Notes: generated from the sequence alone by a model not told the origin. Shown: positions 26,701 to 37,245, counted from the stretch's first letter. The stretch: DNA of 64,000 nt from Thiobacillus sp. 65-29 (GCA_001899775.1 MKWN01000023.1:1-64000); one strand, 5' to 3'. Program-made: numbers and translations.

Positions 26701-27507
26701 ATGCGTGTCATCCCGCTCACCACTCTGGTCCTGCTGGCGCTCACCCCGCTGGCCCAGGCACAGACCCCCGCCGCCGTACCGGCGGCCGAGACGGCCAAGC
26801 CGCTCGCCGTGGTCAACGGCCGCGAGATTCCCGCGCTGTATGGCGAACTGGTGAAACGCGAAATGGCCCAGGGCCAGCCCGACAACGCCCAACTCGACGC
26901 GCGCGTGCGCGAATCGCTGATCAACCTGGAACTGCTGTCGCGCGCCGCCCTCGACAAGGGCCTGGATCGTGACCCGCGCCTGGCGGCGACGCTCGACATC
27001 CGGCGCAAGGACCAGCTCGCCAAGGCCTACCTGGAAGACTATGTGAAATCCCATCCGGTGACCGACAAGGAAATCGAGGACGCGTATGCACGCGCCTCCG
27101 CCCAGCCGGCGCCGACCGAGTACCGCGCCCGCCACATCCTGGTGAAGACCGAGGCGGAAGCGAAGAAAATCATCACCGATCTCGGCAAGAAGGCCAAGTT
27201 CGAGGATCTGGCGAAAAAGCTGTCACAGGATCCGGGCTCGGCCAAGAACGGCGGCCAGCTCGACTGGTCGGACCGAGGTGCCTTCGTCGCGGAATTCTCC
27301 GAAGCAATGACCGCCCTGAAGAAGGGCGAAACCACCAAGGCCCCGGTGAAAACCCAGTTCGGCTGGCACGTCATCCGCCTCGACGACGTACGCGAGCAGA
27401 AGTTGCCGCCGCTGGACGTGGTGCGCAGCGAAATCACGCGGCAGCTTCAGCAGCAGCGCGTGCGCGACGCCATCACCGCCGCTCGTACCAATGCAAAAAT
27501 CGAATAA
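26701..27507 (+). CDS. Periplasmic parvulin-type peptidyl-prolyl isomerase
   Basis: A 268-residue exported chaperone/isomerase. Residues 1-20 are a signal peptide ending in AQA. A SurA-like N-terminal helical region follows, and the parvulin domain spans about 140-240 (EYRARHILVKTEAEA, SQDPGSAKNGGQLDW, TQFGWHVIRLDD). It should assist folding of envelope proteins. Good ribosome-binding site AAAAGGAA. PpiD/PrsA-like in size; the exact orthology is not decidable by eye. Confidence 0.92.
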   Translation: MRVIPLTTLVLLALTPLAQAQTPAAVPAAETAKPLAVVNGREIPALYGELVKREMAQGQPDNAQLDARVRESLINLELLSRAALDKGLDRDPRLAATLDIRRKDQLAKAYLEDYVKSHPVTDKEIEDAYARASAQPAPTEYRARHILVKTEAEAKKIITDLGKKAKFEDLAKKLSQDPGSAKNGGQLDWSDRGAFVAEFSEAMTALKKGETTKAPVKTQFGWHVIRLDDVREQKLPPLDVVRSEITRQLQQQRVRDAITAARTNAKIE

Positions 27508-27563
27508 TCCGCTAATAATATAAACGGAGCGTCGTTCCGATTTCAACTGACAGGAAACCAGAA

Positions 27564-27806
27564 ATGGCCAAAGAACATAACCACCTGCAAGATGTCTTCC
27601 TCAACACCCTGCGCAAGGAGCGCATTCCGGTGGCCGTCTTTCTCGTCAACGGCATCAAACTGATGGGCCGCATCGAATCCTTCGACCAGTTCGTCGTGCT
27701 GCTCAAGGGCCAGGACCAGGCCGCGCAGATGATCTTCAAGCACGCCATCTCGACCATTTCGCCCTCGCGTGAAGTGGTGCTGCCGCCGCGCGACGCCGAC
27801 GCCTGA
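27564..27806 (+). CDS. hfq: Hfq RNA chaperone, divergent
   Basis: An 80-residue Hfq. The Sm1 region ([37 protein letters not shown]) and Sm2 motif ([11 protein letters not shown]) are clear, so it should form the hexamer that matches small RNAs to mRNAs. Differences from the usual gammaproteobacterial form are phenylalanine instead of tyrosine before KHA, and two extra residues in the loop before it (KGQDQAAQM against KNTVSQM). It is not next to hflX, the common hfq neighbour, but follows ppiC. A second hfq elsewhere in the genome is possible. Confidence 0.92.
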   Translation: MAKEHNHLQDVFLNTLRKERIPVAVFLVNGIKLMGRIESFDQFVVLLKGQDQAAQMIFKHAISTISPSREVVLPPRDADA

Positions 27807-27812
27807 TTCGGA

Positions 27813-29414
27813 TCACTCGACGTGGGCAGCCAGGAGGCTGCCCGCTGTTCGCGCTTCCACCAGAACGACTGCGCCGCCACGGTAGGCCTGCTTGTAGCGC
27901 GCCGCCACCGTCGCGAGTGCCTTCCTGTCATTCAGATACACCACGACGTAGTCTTGCGGGTGCGCCGCCAGCCAGGACGCCACTTCCGCACCGCGCACTT
28001 CGACCAGCGGCCGTTCGAGCCGGCCAAGAAACTGGTACTGCGCATGGTAGGTGGCCAGGTTCGCCACCATGCGCCCTTCACCCTGCACCGCGCGGATCGC
28101 GCGCGCCATCGGTTTGATGTCGTAAAGTGAGTGCAGTGCGTGCATGGCCGCAACCTGCACCAGCACCATCGTGACGCCACCCAAAGCCGCGAGCGTCCAA
28201 CCGGCCGGGGCACCCCGACGCCCGGCCCACCAGACGGCGGCCGCCAGCGCCATCAGCGCCGCGCCCGGCCAGACCGGCGGCAACGCGGCCACCTCGTCGT
28301 GCAGCGCATGGACCTTGCCGCTGGCGACGAGCACCAGCGCGATGCCCAGCGCCGCGACCCCCAGCGCCGGCAACCCGACGCGCATCGATGGCCGCTCCGC
28401 CAGCAGGCGCGCCGTCAACAGCGCAAAGGCCGGGAACAGCGGAATCAGGTAATGCGGCTGCTTGCCGCTGATGAAGGAAAAGGCGATCAGCACCGGCAGC
28501 ATCCACGCGAGGCAGAAGCGCATGCCACGGTCGAGGCCTTCCCGGCGCCGACGATTCAGCGCCTGCCAGAAACCTGGCCAGACAAACCACGGGAACAGCA
28601 GGATCGGCAGCAAGGGCAGGTACCACCACACCGGCCGCCGGTGGGCGAAGGATTCCACCATGCGGTTGGCGGTCTGACCCCAGAAAATTGCGTTGCGATA
28701 GGCTTCCCCGCCCGCGAAGCCGGCCGGAATCGCCCACGCCAGCGCGATCGCGGCCCCCAGCAGCACCGCGAGCAGCACCCCGCCGAACCAGCGCCGCCAC
28801 GTCAGCCCCGGATTCCACCACGGCGCCAGTACCGTCACCGGCAGGAGGTCGAGGAGGATGACCGGTCCCTTGGTCAGCACCCCCATGCCGATGGCGATTC
28901 CCAGCATGACAAAGCCGCGGCGCCTGCCGTCGGCGGCGTAAAGGACGCCGTGCATGCCCAGCAACACCCAGAACGCCAGCATGACGTCGAACATCACCGA
29001 GGTGGAAAACACGATCCACAGCAGGGTGCTCGCCAGCACCAGCGCGGCCTGCCCCCCGAGCCCCGCATGCCGAGGCCACAGGCGGCCCGCCAGCAGCATC
29101 GTCAACCCCAAGGATGCGGCGGAAAACAGCGGCAACACCAGACGCGGCCACCAGTCGCTGACGCCGAACAGCGCCCAGCCGGCGTGAAACATCCAGAAGA
29201 TGAACGGTGGCTTGTGGCTGTACGGTTGACCGTTCTTGAACGGCACCAGGAAATCGCCACGCTGCCACATCTCCCAGGCCACGCTCACGTAGCGCGTCTC
29301 GTCGATCGGCGTCAACGGCCGCGTGACCATCGCAACCCACGCCAGGAGCGCCAGCAGGCCGATGCTCGCAAGGAATGCGCCGCGTCCGCGCGTGCCCGAT
29401 ATATCTTCCATCAT
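27813..29414 (-). CDS. ArnT-like GT39 lipid-linked glycosyltransferase
   Basis: A 533-residue integral membrane transferase with about 12 hydrophobic segments. Near the N-terminus it has the catalytic loop PLTPIDETRYVSVAWEM, with the acidic pair of the ArnT/PMT clan, and KPPFIFWM as in ArnT. ArnT moves aminoarabinose from undecaprenyl phosphate to lipid A; the sugar here is unknown. The start is one of two adjacent ATGs (29414). Convergent with hfq; the upstream neighbour is a divergent PAP2 phosphatase gene. Confidence 0.88.
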   Translation of the reverse strand: MMEDISGTRGRGAFLASIGLLALLAWVAMVTRPLTPIDETRYVSVAWEMWQRGDFLVPFKNGQPYSHKPPFIFWMFHAGWALFGVSDWWPRLVLPLFSAASLGLTMLLAGRLWPRHAGLGGQAALVLASTLLWIVFSTSVMFDVMLAFWVLLGMHGVLYAADGRRRGFVMLGIAIGMGVLTKGPVILLDLLPVTVLAPWWNPGLTWRRWFGGVLLAVLLGAAIALAWAIPAGFAGGEAYRNAIFWGQTANRMVESFAHRRPVWWYLPLLPILLFPWFVWPGFWQALNRRRREGLDRGMRFCLAWMLPVLIAFSFISGKQPHYLIPLFPAFALLTARLLAERPSMRVGLPALGVAALGIALVLVASGKVHALHDEVAALPPVWPGAALMALAAAVWWAGRRGAPAGWTLAALGGVTMVLVQVAAMHALHSLYDIKPMARAIRAVQGEGRMVANLATYHAQYQFLGRLERPLVEVRGAEVASWLAAHPQDYVVVYLNDRKALATVAARYKQAYRGGAVVLVEARTAGSLLAAHVE

Positions 29415-29593
29415 GTCATCCAGTCCATCGCAAATCGTGTAATCTTGGCAACCCGCGCCGCCCTTCGGGGGAAATGCTGCGTGCAAGAATCGCCTCCGTG
29501 CCCATGACGCGTGCTTTTCGAGCCGGCATGCGCATCCCGCTTCCCTGCGGCACAATCCGCCGCACGAATGCGGCCTCTGATCGATTCGAAACG

Positions 29594-30292
29594 ATGTTCA
29601 ACGCCGCAAGCCCTCGCCCGCCTTCGATCTTCGTGGATTCCAGCGAAGTCCACAGACGATTGCGCCTGGCCATGTACGTATCGTGCCTGCTGTGGGCAGG
29701 CGCGCTGCTGTCCTGGCTCATGCACACGGACGCCTGGCTCGTCGAGCGCCTCAAGGCGAGTCCTGCCCTCGAATTTCTGCGCGCCTGCGGCACCTGGTAT
29801 TCGAACTGGGGCCTGTACCCTTTCTACCTGCTGTTCCTCGCAATGTTCGTGCTCGCCTACCTCAAACAACGCGCGCACTTGAAAACGCTCGCGCACGCCT
29901 ATCTCCTGGCGCAGGCGTTCGGAACGGCCCTGCTGGTGCACCTGATCAAGCTTGTTTCCGACAGAACTCGCCCCTTCGAGGGACCGTTTCACGACACCTT
30001 CTTCCATATTCCGCGTCTCACCCATGCGCTCCATTCGTCGTTCCCGTCCAATCACACCGTCGACGCCATGGTGGGGGCGATGTTCGTGGCCCTCTTCTGG
30101 CGGGGCCGGCGCGTGCCGGCGCTTGCCATCGTCGCCGCGCTGCTGATGGGCGTGTCGCGCATGCTCGTCGGCAAGCACTACCTGTCCGACGTCCTCGCCG
30201 GCCTCGCCCTGGGCATTGGCATCGTTGGCGTCACCCTGCTCGTGTATCTGTTGCCACGCTGGCACGCCGCCAGGCCCACGTCCGACAACTGA
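29594..30292 (+). CDS. PAP2-family membrane phosphatase
   Basis: About 232 residues with five to six membrane segments and the three PAP2 motifs: KLVSDRTRP, PSNHTVDAM (the usual PSGH as PSNH) and SRMLVGKHYLSDVLAG. Such enzymes remove phosphate from undecaprenyl pyrophosphate, phosphatidate-type lipids or lipid A. The start is uncertain; the frame is open to 29375 with other ATGs, and 29594 is chosen as the closest to the first membrane helix. Lies between an ArnT-like transferase and a VTT-domain gene. Confidence 0.85.
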   Translation: MFNAASPRPPSIFVDSSEVHRRLRLAMYVSCLLWAGALLSWLMHTDAWLVERLKASPALEFLRACGTWYSNWGLYPFYLLFLAMFVLAYLKQRAHLKTLAHAYLLAQAFGTALLVHLIKLVSDRTRPFEGPFHDTFFHIPRLTHALHSSFPSNHTVDAMVGAMFVALFWRGRRVPALAIVAALLMGVSRMLVGKHYLSDVLAGLALGIGIVGVTLLVYLLPRWHAARPTSDN

Positions 30293-30299
30293 GCGTGCG

Positions 30300-30986
30300 T
30301 CAAAGCCGCATGTCGCCCTCATTTTCGAGCGCGACGCTCCGCGCCGCGCCGCGCCGGTTGCGGTACAGATACACACCCAGCGCCATCGAAACCAGGAACA
30401 GCGTGACCGCAAGCCCGATCTTCAGCAGCGGCGCAATATGCACGCCGCTGCCGACCAGCGCGAAGACCAGCGTCTGCGGCAGATAGCCGACGAGGGTGCC
30501 GCCGAAGAACGGCACGGGACGGATGCTCGACATGCCTGCGGCAAGGTTGGTCAACAGGTTGCTGCCCACCGGCAGCAGGCGGATCAATACCGTCATGGAA
30601 AATGGATTGTCGTGGATGAAGCGGTCGAAGCGCCCGGCGCGCGCACCCAGCCGCGCGCGCAGCAGGTCCTTGCCGAAAAGGCGGGCGTAGGCGAAGCCCA
30701 GCATGCAGCCGAGCAGGGCCGCCAGTGCACCGAGCAGCGTGCCGAGGGCGACGTTGAAAGCGTAGCCACCGAGGAAGGCAACGACCTGGCGCGGCAGGCC
30801 GATGGCGGTGAAGATGCACCCCATCAAGAGGAACAGCAGCGCGCCGTTGACGCCGTGGCCGCGCACCCGCGCGTCGATCCACGCCTCGTTGACGCTGTTG
30901 CCCAGATCGCTGCTCTTGAAAAGATAGCCCAGCAAGGCCAGGCTCAGAATCAGCGCGAGGCCCTTGAGGATGACGCGCGCGTTCAT
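30300..30986 (-). CDS. VTT-domain (TVP38/DedA-like) membrane protein
   Basis: A 228-residue membrane protein with the VTT fold: FTAIGLPRQVVAFLGGYAFNVALGTLLG, then an RLLPVGSNLLTNLAAGMS re-entrant block. DedA/VTT proteins are lipid scramblases or flippases; several recycle undecaprenyl phosphate or phosphatidylethanolamine. It begins directly where the GT2 gene stops (no gap), so the two form an operon. It ends 7 bases from the convergent PAP2 gene. Confidence 0.87.
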   Translation of the reverse strand: MNARVILKGLALILSLALLGYLFKSSDLGNSVNEAWIDARVRGHGVNGALLFLLMGCIFTAIGLPRQVVAFLGGYAFNVALGTLLGALAALLGCMLGFAYARLFGKDLLRARLGARAGRFDRFIHDNPFSMTVLIRLLPVGSNLLTNLAAGMSSIRPVPFFGGTLVGYLPQTLVFALVGSGVHIAPLLKIGLAVTLFLVSMALGVYLYRNRRGAARSVALENEGDMRL

Positions 30987-31736
30987 CTACAGGTCGGAAT
31001 CGGCCTCGATGACAGGCAGGCGGACCCGCCGTTGCAGCCAGGCGACGCCGAACAGGTCGACGATGCCGACCCACAGCCGGTTGTGTACGCCGTACTTGGA
31101 CGCGCCGCGCTCGCGCGCCCGATGGTGCACCGGCACCGATACCACCGCGCCGCCATTGCGCAGCACCAGCGCCGGCAGGAAGCGGTGCATGTGGTCGAAG
31201 TTGGGCAGTTCCAGGAACGTCGCGCGCGCGAAAAGCTTCAGCCCGCAGCCCGTATCGGGCGTGTTGTCGCGCAGCATGCGTGAACGCACCCCGTTGGCGA
31301 TCCTGGAGGACAGCCGGCGGATGAAGGTGTCGTTGCGTCGCGCGCGCCAGCCCGCGAGCAGCTCCAGATTGGCCGGCTGCGCCGGATCGGCCAGCGCATC
31401 GAGCAGCGCCGGGATGTCGGCCGGGTCGTTCTGCCCGTCACCGTCGAGGGTCGCGATCCAGTCATACCGGGCGACGCGCACGCCGGAAGTCACCGCGCGA
31501 CTCTGGCCGCAGGACGCGCGATGGCGAATCACCCGCAGCATGGGAAATTCCGCCTTCAACGCATCCAGACGCGCCTGGGTGGCGTCGGTGCTGCCATCGT
31601 TGACGTAGATGATCTCGAACCCCGCGCGCCCGTTCAGCGCTGCCGCGATTTCACGTACCAGCGGTTCGACGTTGTCCTGTTCGTTCTTGACGGGAACAAC
31701 CACGGACAGGCTGCCGCGGTAGGCATGTGTGGGCAT
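30987..31736 (-). CDS. GT2 glycosyltransferase (dolichyl/undecaprenyl-phosphate sugar synthase type)
   Basis: A 249-residue GT-A enzyme without C-terminal membrane helices. The nucleotide-sugar-binding strand is VVVPVKNEQDNVEPLV, with YVNDGSTDAT, the DxD-type ATLDGDGQNDPADIP and a catalytic region around DTGCGLKLF. It resembles ArnC/DPM1-like enzymes that load a sugar onto a polyprenyl phosphate. Together with the ArnT-like transferase nearby it could make and use a lipid-linked sugar for lipid A or another envelope polymer. Confidence 0.88.
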   Translation of the reverse strand: MPTHAYRGSLSVVVPVKNEQDNVEPLVREIAAALNGRAGFEIIYVNDGSTDATQARLDALKAEFPMLRVIRHRASCGQSRAVTSGVRVARYDWIATLDGDGQNDPADIPALLDALADPAQPANLELLAGWRARRNDTFIRRLSSRIANGVRSRMLRDNTPDTGCGLKLFARATFLELPNFDHMHRFLPALVLRNGGAVVSVPVHHRARERGASKYGVHNRLWVGIVDLFGVAWLQRRVRLPVIEADSDL

Positions 31737-31975
31737 GTTGAGCTGATGGCGCGGTACGTACGGGCTGCCGGCAAGACCCCGGAAGCCATTTCAAAGAGCC
31801 GATGATTCGCAGCGACCGGCACGCGCGACTGTACGGCGGCGGCAAGTGTAACACCCGGCTTCCCATCCACAAACCGCGTCCCTGCAAGGCCGGCACAAAC
31901 AGGAAACGGCACGCGCCCCGGCGGGTGCCGGAAACGGGTGCCGAATCAGCTCGCTGGACGCCGCGTTTTCGCAGT
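31737..31975. other. Gap between the GT2 gene and hns
   Basis: 239 non-coding bases upstream of the GT2 operon and downstream of hns, both on the minus strand. I see no gene, no strong terminator hairpin with a T-run and no clear promoter pair. Confidence 0.3.
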
Positions 31976-32329
31976 TCAGCCCTGGCTGATCAGGAACGCG
32001 TCGCGGTTCTTGGCATCCTTGATCCAGTTCGGGGGTTTTCCGCGGCCCGTCCACGTCGCGCCCGTTTCCGGATTGCGGTATTTGGGTTTCGCGGTGGCGC
32101 GCCTGGCCGTGGCCTTGGGCTTCCGGCCCCTGGTCGACGCGGTCTTGGCAGTCGCCTTGGCCGCGCGCGTACGCCGTGCCTTGGGTTGCAGATCATCGAC
32201 GGTCAGGTCGTACGCGGCCATCATGGCGCGAATTTCCGCAATGATCGTACGCACTTCCTTCTTCCGGATTTTTTCCGCCTGCTTCAGAATTTCTCCGGCT
32301 TTCGATTTCAGTTCTTGATATGTCGGCAT
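31976..32329 (-). CDS. H-NS family nucleoid protein with AT-hook-like linker
   Basis: A 117-residue H-NS of the betaproteobacterial type. The N-terminal oligomerisation helices are at residues about 1-50, and the C-terminal DNA-binding domain has YRNPETGATWTGRGKPPNWI. Between them lies a highly basic Ala/Lys/Arg/Thr linker (about 52-82) containing TRGRKPKA, which includes an RGRKP AT-hook core. Such linkers add minor-groove contacts. It probably silences AT-rich foreign DNA. An AT-rich 400-base region lies upstream, as expected for an autoregulated hns gene. Confidence 0.92.
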   Translation of the reverse strand: MPTYQELKSKAGEILKQAEKIRKKEVRTIIAEIRAMMAAYDLTVDDLQPKARRTRAAKATAKTASTRGRKPKATARRATAKPKYRNPETGATWTGRGKPPNWIKDAKNRDAFLISQG

Positions 32330-32726
32330 CTAATGTTCCTTGGTTGGCTTCGCAATGGATGGACGGGATCCTGTGCCACGGAATCGCATACCCTGCACCA
32401 CCTCTCCCGGCAAATACCCCATCCCTGAAAACGGCCTGAATCGATTCACGGCTTTTTTCAGCGAATTAATTCTACATCCCTGCAATTATTTTCCAATTGC
32501 CTTTTATGCAAGAGACCGATTTTTCCGAATAAGGAATGTTGTGCAATCGGCACGATTCCCCGCGAGCGCGATATCGATGGGTTCGTCGTTCCGGCGAAAA
32601 CGAAATTTCGGGGGAAGGTCAAATGCCGGAACGACAAAACCAGAATTGTCCGATGTCTTCCCGGCGCGAACAGCAGGGCGATTGCCGGACGCCGTGATCG
32701 GCATGGCCACGGCAGTAGAAGGCATG
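32330..32726. other. AT-rich region upstream of hns
   Basis: 397 bases without a gene between hns and the tRNA gene. The middle (about 32440-32540) is much richer in A+T than the rest of the window, as in many hns promoters bound by H-NS itself. No hairpin terminator or conserved ORF is evident; small open frames here have no coding look. Confidence 0.5.
32469..32496 (-). promoter_or_regulatory. Possible sigma-70 promoter of hns
   Basis: On the minus strand TTGGAA (32496-32491) and TAGAAT (32474-32469) are 16 bases apart, inside the AT-rich tract. The leader to the hns ATG would be about 130 bases. A weak-to-moderate match; not tested. Confidence 0.4.
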
Positions 32727-32817
32727 TGGCGGAGAGGGGGGGATTCGAACCCCCGTCAGGGTATTACCCTGAACACGCTTTCCAGGCGTGCGACTTAAAC
32801 CACTCATCCACCTCTCC
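32727..32817 (-). tRNA. tRNA-Ser (anticodon GGA)
   Basis: A class II tRNA of 91 nucleotides with CCA encoded. The acceptor stem is GGAGAGG / CCTCTCC and the anticodon arm CACGC-CTGGAAA-GCGTG gives anticodon GGA (plus-strand 32781-32783), reading UCC/UCU. The long variable arm (TCAGGG / CCCTGA) and the T arm with GTTCGAATC confirm serine. It lies between hns and grpE, on the strand opposite grpE. Confidence 0.97.
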
Positions 32818-32905
32818 GCGAAGCCGCGCATCATACCGGAAGCGCCACCGGGGGGCAATTCGTCGTGACGGACGCGCTCCTCACCAAAAAAACCGATACG
32901 CGCCT

Positions 32906-32931
32906 CTTGAAAGCAGGCGGTCCGTCCCCAC
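32906..32931 (+). promoter_or_regulatory. Sigma-32 heat-shock promoter of grpE
   Basis: CTTGAAA at 32906-32912, a 13-base spacer, then CCCCAC at 32926-32931. The first element is identical to the sigma-32 consensus and the second differs from CCCCAT at one base. It ends about 30 bases before the grpE ATG. Confidence 0.8.
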
Positions 32932-32961
32932 GTGCACCGCATAACCGACAATGGAGCACCC

Positions 32962-33486
32962 ATGCAGGACAAATTCAATCGCGAACAACCGACGCACGAA
33001 GCCCAGGCGCAGAAGGAAATCATGCCGAGCCTGGAAGAGTCGCTGAAAGCCGCGGAACTGCAAGCCGCCGAGCACCACGATGCCTGGCTGCGCGCCAAGG
33101 CGGAGACCGAGAACATGCGCCGGCGCGCGGCGGAGGACGTCGACAAGGCGCGCAGGTTCGCGGTAGAGAGCTTCGCCGGCGAACTGCTGGCGGTGAAGGA
33201 CAGCCTGGAGGCGGCGCTCGCCGCGGAATCCCCCAGCGTCGACAACATGAAAAACGGGGTGGAACTGACTCTCAAACAGCTCGCCGCCGTGTTCGCGAAG
33301 TTCAGCCTCGTCGACGTCGACCCGCTGGGCGAGAAGTTCGATCCGCATCTCCACCAGGCGATCCAGGTGATCGACTCCGACCAGCCCGCCAACACGGTCG
33401 TCACCGTGCTGCAGAAGGGCTACCGTCTGCACGATCGCACGCTGCGGCCCGCGCTGGTGATGGTTGCCAAGGGTGCGGACGCTTGA
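32962..33486 (+). CDS. grpE: Nucleotide exchange factor GrpE
   Basis: A 174-residue GrpE. An N-terminal coiled-coil ([27 protein letters not shown]) is followed by the beta domain ending in [27 protein letters not shown], the family signature. It releases ADP from DnaK. The ATG at 32962 has GGAG upstream; the open frame 30 bases earlier is not needed. The gene's end (CTTGAAA spanning the stop) doubles as the -35 element of a second sigma-32 promoter for dnaK. Confidence 0.97.
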   Translation: MQDKFNREQPTHEAQAQKEIMPSLEESLKAAELQAAEHHDAWLRAKAETENMRRRAAEDVDKARRFAVESFAGELLAVKDSLEAALAAESPSVDNMKNGVELTLKQLAAVFAKFSLVDVDPLGEKFDPHLHQAIQVIDSDQPANTVVTVLQKGYRLHDRTLRPALVMVAKGADA

Positions 33487-33507
33487 AATAGGCCCACCCT
33501 CCCCCAT
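33482..33507 (+). promoter_or_regulatory. Sigma-32 heat-shock promoter of dnaK, overlapping the grpE stop
   Basis: CTTGAAA at 33482-33488 contains the grpE stop codon (TGA, 33484-33486). After 13 bases comes CCCCAT at 33502-33507, followed by ATT. Both elements equal the sigma-32 consensus. It lies 38 bases before the dnaK ATG. Confidence 0.82.
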
Positions 33508-33545
33508 ATTCGCAACAACTCAAACATTTCTGGAAGGAACACATC

Positions 33546-35468
<1,923 letters not shown>

Positions 35469-35477
35469 GGGCGTAAG

Positions 35478-35524
35478 CGCTGAGCGGTGAGCGGTGAGCG
35501 GTGAACATCGCTCACCGCTCAGCG
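35478..35524. repeat. Heptamer tandem and inverted repeat between dnaK and dnaJ
   Basis: TGAGCGG is repeated three times in tandem from 35481. A 15-bp perfect inverted repeat, CGCTGAGCGGTGAGC (35478-35492) and its complement (35510-35524), spans it. It would form a strong mRNA hairpin. Only a short, mixed T-rich stretch (TTTCTC) follows, so I read it as a processing or attenuation hairpin rather than a full terminator. Related motifs (CGCTCACTGTTCACC) run up to the dnaJ ATG. Confidence 0.8.
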
Positions 35525-35565
35525 TTTCTCCGCCTCCCCTTACCGCCAACCGCTCACTGTTCACC

Positions 35566-36675
35566 ATGTCAAAACGCGACTATTACGAAGTCCTCGGCGT
35601 CGCCAAGAACGCCTCCGACGAAGAAATCAAGAAAGCCTACCGCAAGCTGGCCATGAAGTTCCACCCCGACCGCAATCCGGACGACAAGGGGACGGAAGAA
35701 AAATTCAAGGAAGCGAAGCTCGCCTACGAGATCCTGTCCGACTCCGACAAACGCGCGGCGTACGACCAGTTCGGCCACGCCGGCGTCGATCCGCAGGCGG
35801 GCATGGGCGGCGGGTTCGGCGGCGGCGGATTTTCCGATGCGTTTTCCGATATCTTCGGTGACATCTTCGGTGGCGGCAGCCGACGTGAACGCGTCTACCG
35901 CGGCGCGGACCTGCGCTACAACCTGGAAATCAGCCTGGAGGAAGCGGCGCGGGGCACCGAGACCAAGATCCGCATTCCCACGCTCGAAGAGTGCGGCACC
36001 TGTCACGGCAGCGGTGCGAAGCCGGGCACCACGCCCACCCCCTGCACCACCTGTGGCGGCCACGGCCAGGTACGCATCCAGCAAGGCTTCTTCTCGGTAC
36101 AGCAAACCTGTCCCCGGTGCAGCGGCACGGGCAAGATGGTGTCCGACCCCTGCCCGTCCTGTCACGGCGAAGGCCGGGTCAAGAAGCACAAGACGCTATC
36201 TGTAAAAATCCCGTCCGGGGTCGACAACGGCGACCGCATCCGTCTCGGGGGCGAGGGCGAAGCCGGGGTCAACGGCGGTCCGCCGGGTGACCTCTATGTG
36301 GTGGTTCATCTCAAGGAACATCCGGTCTTCAAGCGCCACGGCGATGACCTGCACTGCGAAATGCCGATCAGTTTCGCCACGGCGGCGCTCGGTGGCGAAA
36401 TCGAGATACCCACCCTGGACGGTCACGCCAAGATCAAGATCCCGAGCGAGACCCAGAGCGGCAAGGTATTCCGCCTGCGCAGCAAGGGCATCAAGGGCGT
36501 GCGCAGCCACGCTCCGGGTGACCTGTTATGTCATATGATGGTCGAGACGCCGGTCAACCTGTCCGAGCGCCAGCGTGAACTGCTGCGCGAATTCGAATCG
36601 CTGAGTCCGGGTCGCAACAACCACCCCCGCGCCCAGTCGTTCATGGACAAGGTCAAGGCGTTTTTTGGGCAGTAA
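35566..36675 (+). CDS. dnaJ: Chaperone protein DnaJ
   Basis: A 369-residue type I DnaJ. The J domain has HPDRNPDD, followed by a Gly/Phe-rich region ([21 protein letters not shown]). The zinc-finger region has four CxxCxG repeats ([32 protein letters not shown]) and C-terminal substrate domains follow. The ATG at 35566 starts the J domain; upstream open frame is the repeat. It stimulates DnaK ATPase. Confidence 0.98.
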   Translation: MSKRDYYEVLGVAKNASDEEIKKAYRKLAMKFHPDRNPDDKGTEEKFKEAKLAYEILSDSDKRAAYDQFGHAGVDPQAGMGGGFGGGGFSDAFSDIFGDIFGGGSRRERVYRGADLRYNLEISLEEAARGTETKIRIPTLEECGTCHGSGAKPGTTPTPCTTCGGHGQVRIQQGFFSVQQTCPRCSGTGKMVSDPCPSCHGEGRVKKHKTLSVKIPSGVDNGDRIRLGGEGEAGVNGGPPGDLYVVVHLKEHPVFKRHGDDLHCEMPISFATAALGGEIEIPTLDGHAKIKIPSETQSGKVFRLRSKGIKGVRSHAPGDLLCHMMVETPVNLSERQRELLREFESLSPGRNNHPRAQSFMDKVKAFFGQ

Positions 36676-36707
36676 GCCATCCCCATCCCTGGAGAAGGAG
36701 AACCACC

Positions 36708-37211
36708 ATGCGCATGTTCACCCGCATCGTCCCGTTTTGTGCCGCCCTGGTCGCCATGCCTGCCATCGCGGCGGACATACCCGTCATCGTGAAGATCCCG
36801 CGCCTGACCGTCGAGGCGTCTGAAAAAATCGCCCGCGCAACCCTGGATGCCTGTCGCAAGGACGGCATCCAGATCGGCGTCACCGTGGTCGATCGCAGCG
36901 GCGATCCGATGGTGGTGCTGCGCGACACGCTCGCACCGCGCATCACGCTCGAAATCAGCCGGCAGAAGGCTGCCACCGCAGTCAATTTCAACGCCACGAC
37001 CTCCAGCATGGAGGGCCGCTTCACGCAGCCCTTCTCGGTCGGCAAGGTGGAGGGGCTGGTGTTCTCGGCAGGCGGCGTGCCGATCGAGGCTGCGGGCAAC
37101 ATCGTCGGGGCGGTGGGCGTCTCCGGCGCAGCGACCGGTGCACAGGACGAAGCCTGCGCGAATGCCGGCATCCGCGCCGTTCAGTTCGAACTCGAAAGCG
37201 CAGGCCTCTGA
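36708..37211 (+). CDS. Secreted HbpS/GlcG-family (DUF336) protein
   Basis: A 167-residue protein with a signal peptide (residues 1-22, ending AIA) and a Haem_degrading/GlcG domain: ARATLDACRKDGIQIGVTVVDRSGDPMVVLRDTLA and the Gly-rich GGVPIEAAGNIVGAVGVSGA. Relatives bind haem or cobalamin-like ligands or are accessory proteins of glycolate and PduO systems. Its function here is unknown. Good ribosome-binding site GGAGAAGG. Not clearly tied to its neighbours dnaJ and tcdA. Confidence 0.88.
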   Translation: MRMFTRIVPFCAALVAMPAIAADIPVIVKIPRLTVEASEKIARATLDACRKDGIQIGVTVVDRSGDPMVVLRDTLAPRITLEISRQKAATAVNFNATTSSMEGRFTQPFSVGKVEGLVFSAGGVPIEAAGNIVGAVGVSGAATGAQDEACANAGIRAVQFELESAGL

Positions 37212-37245
37212 GTCGCGTTCGTCGATCCGACCGACACGCGGCAGC

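Noticed and set aside
35478-35524. CRISPR-like array between dnaK and dnaJ
   Set aside because: The repeated unit is 7 bp without spacers, and there are no cas genes. No CRISPR array was seen anywhere in the window.
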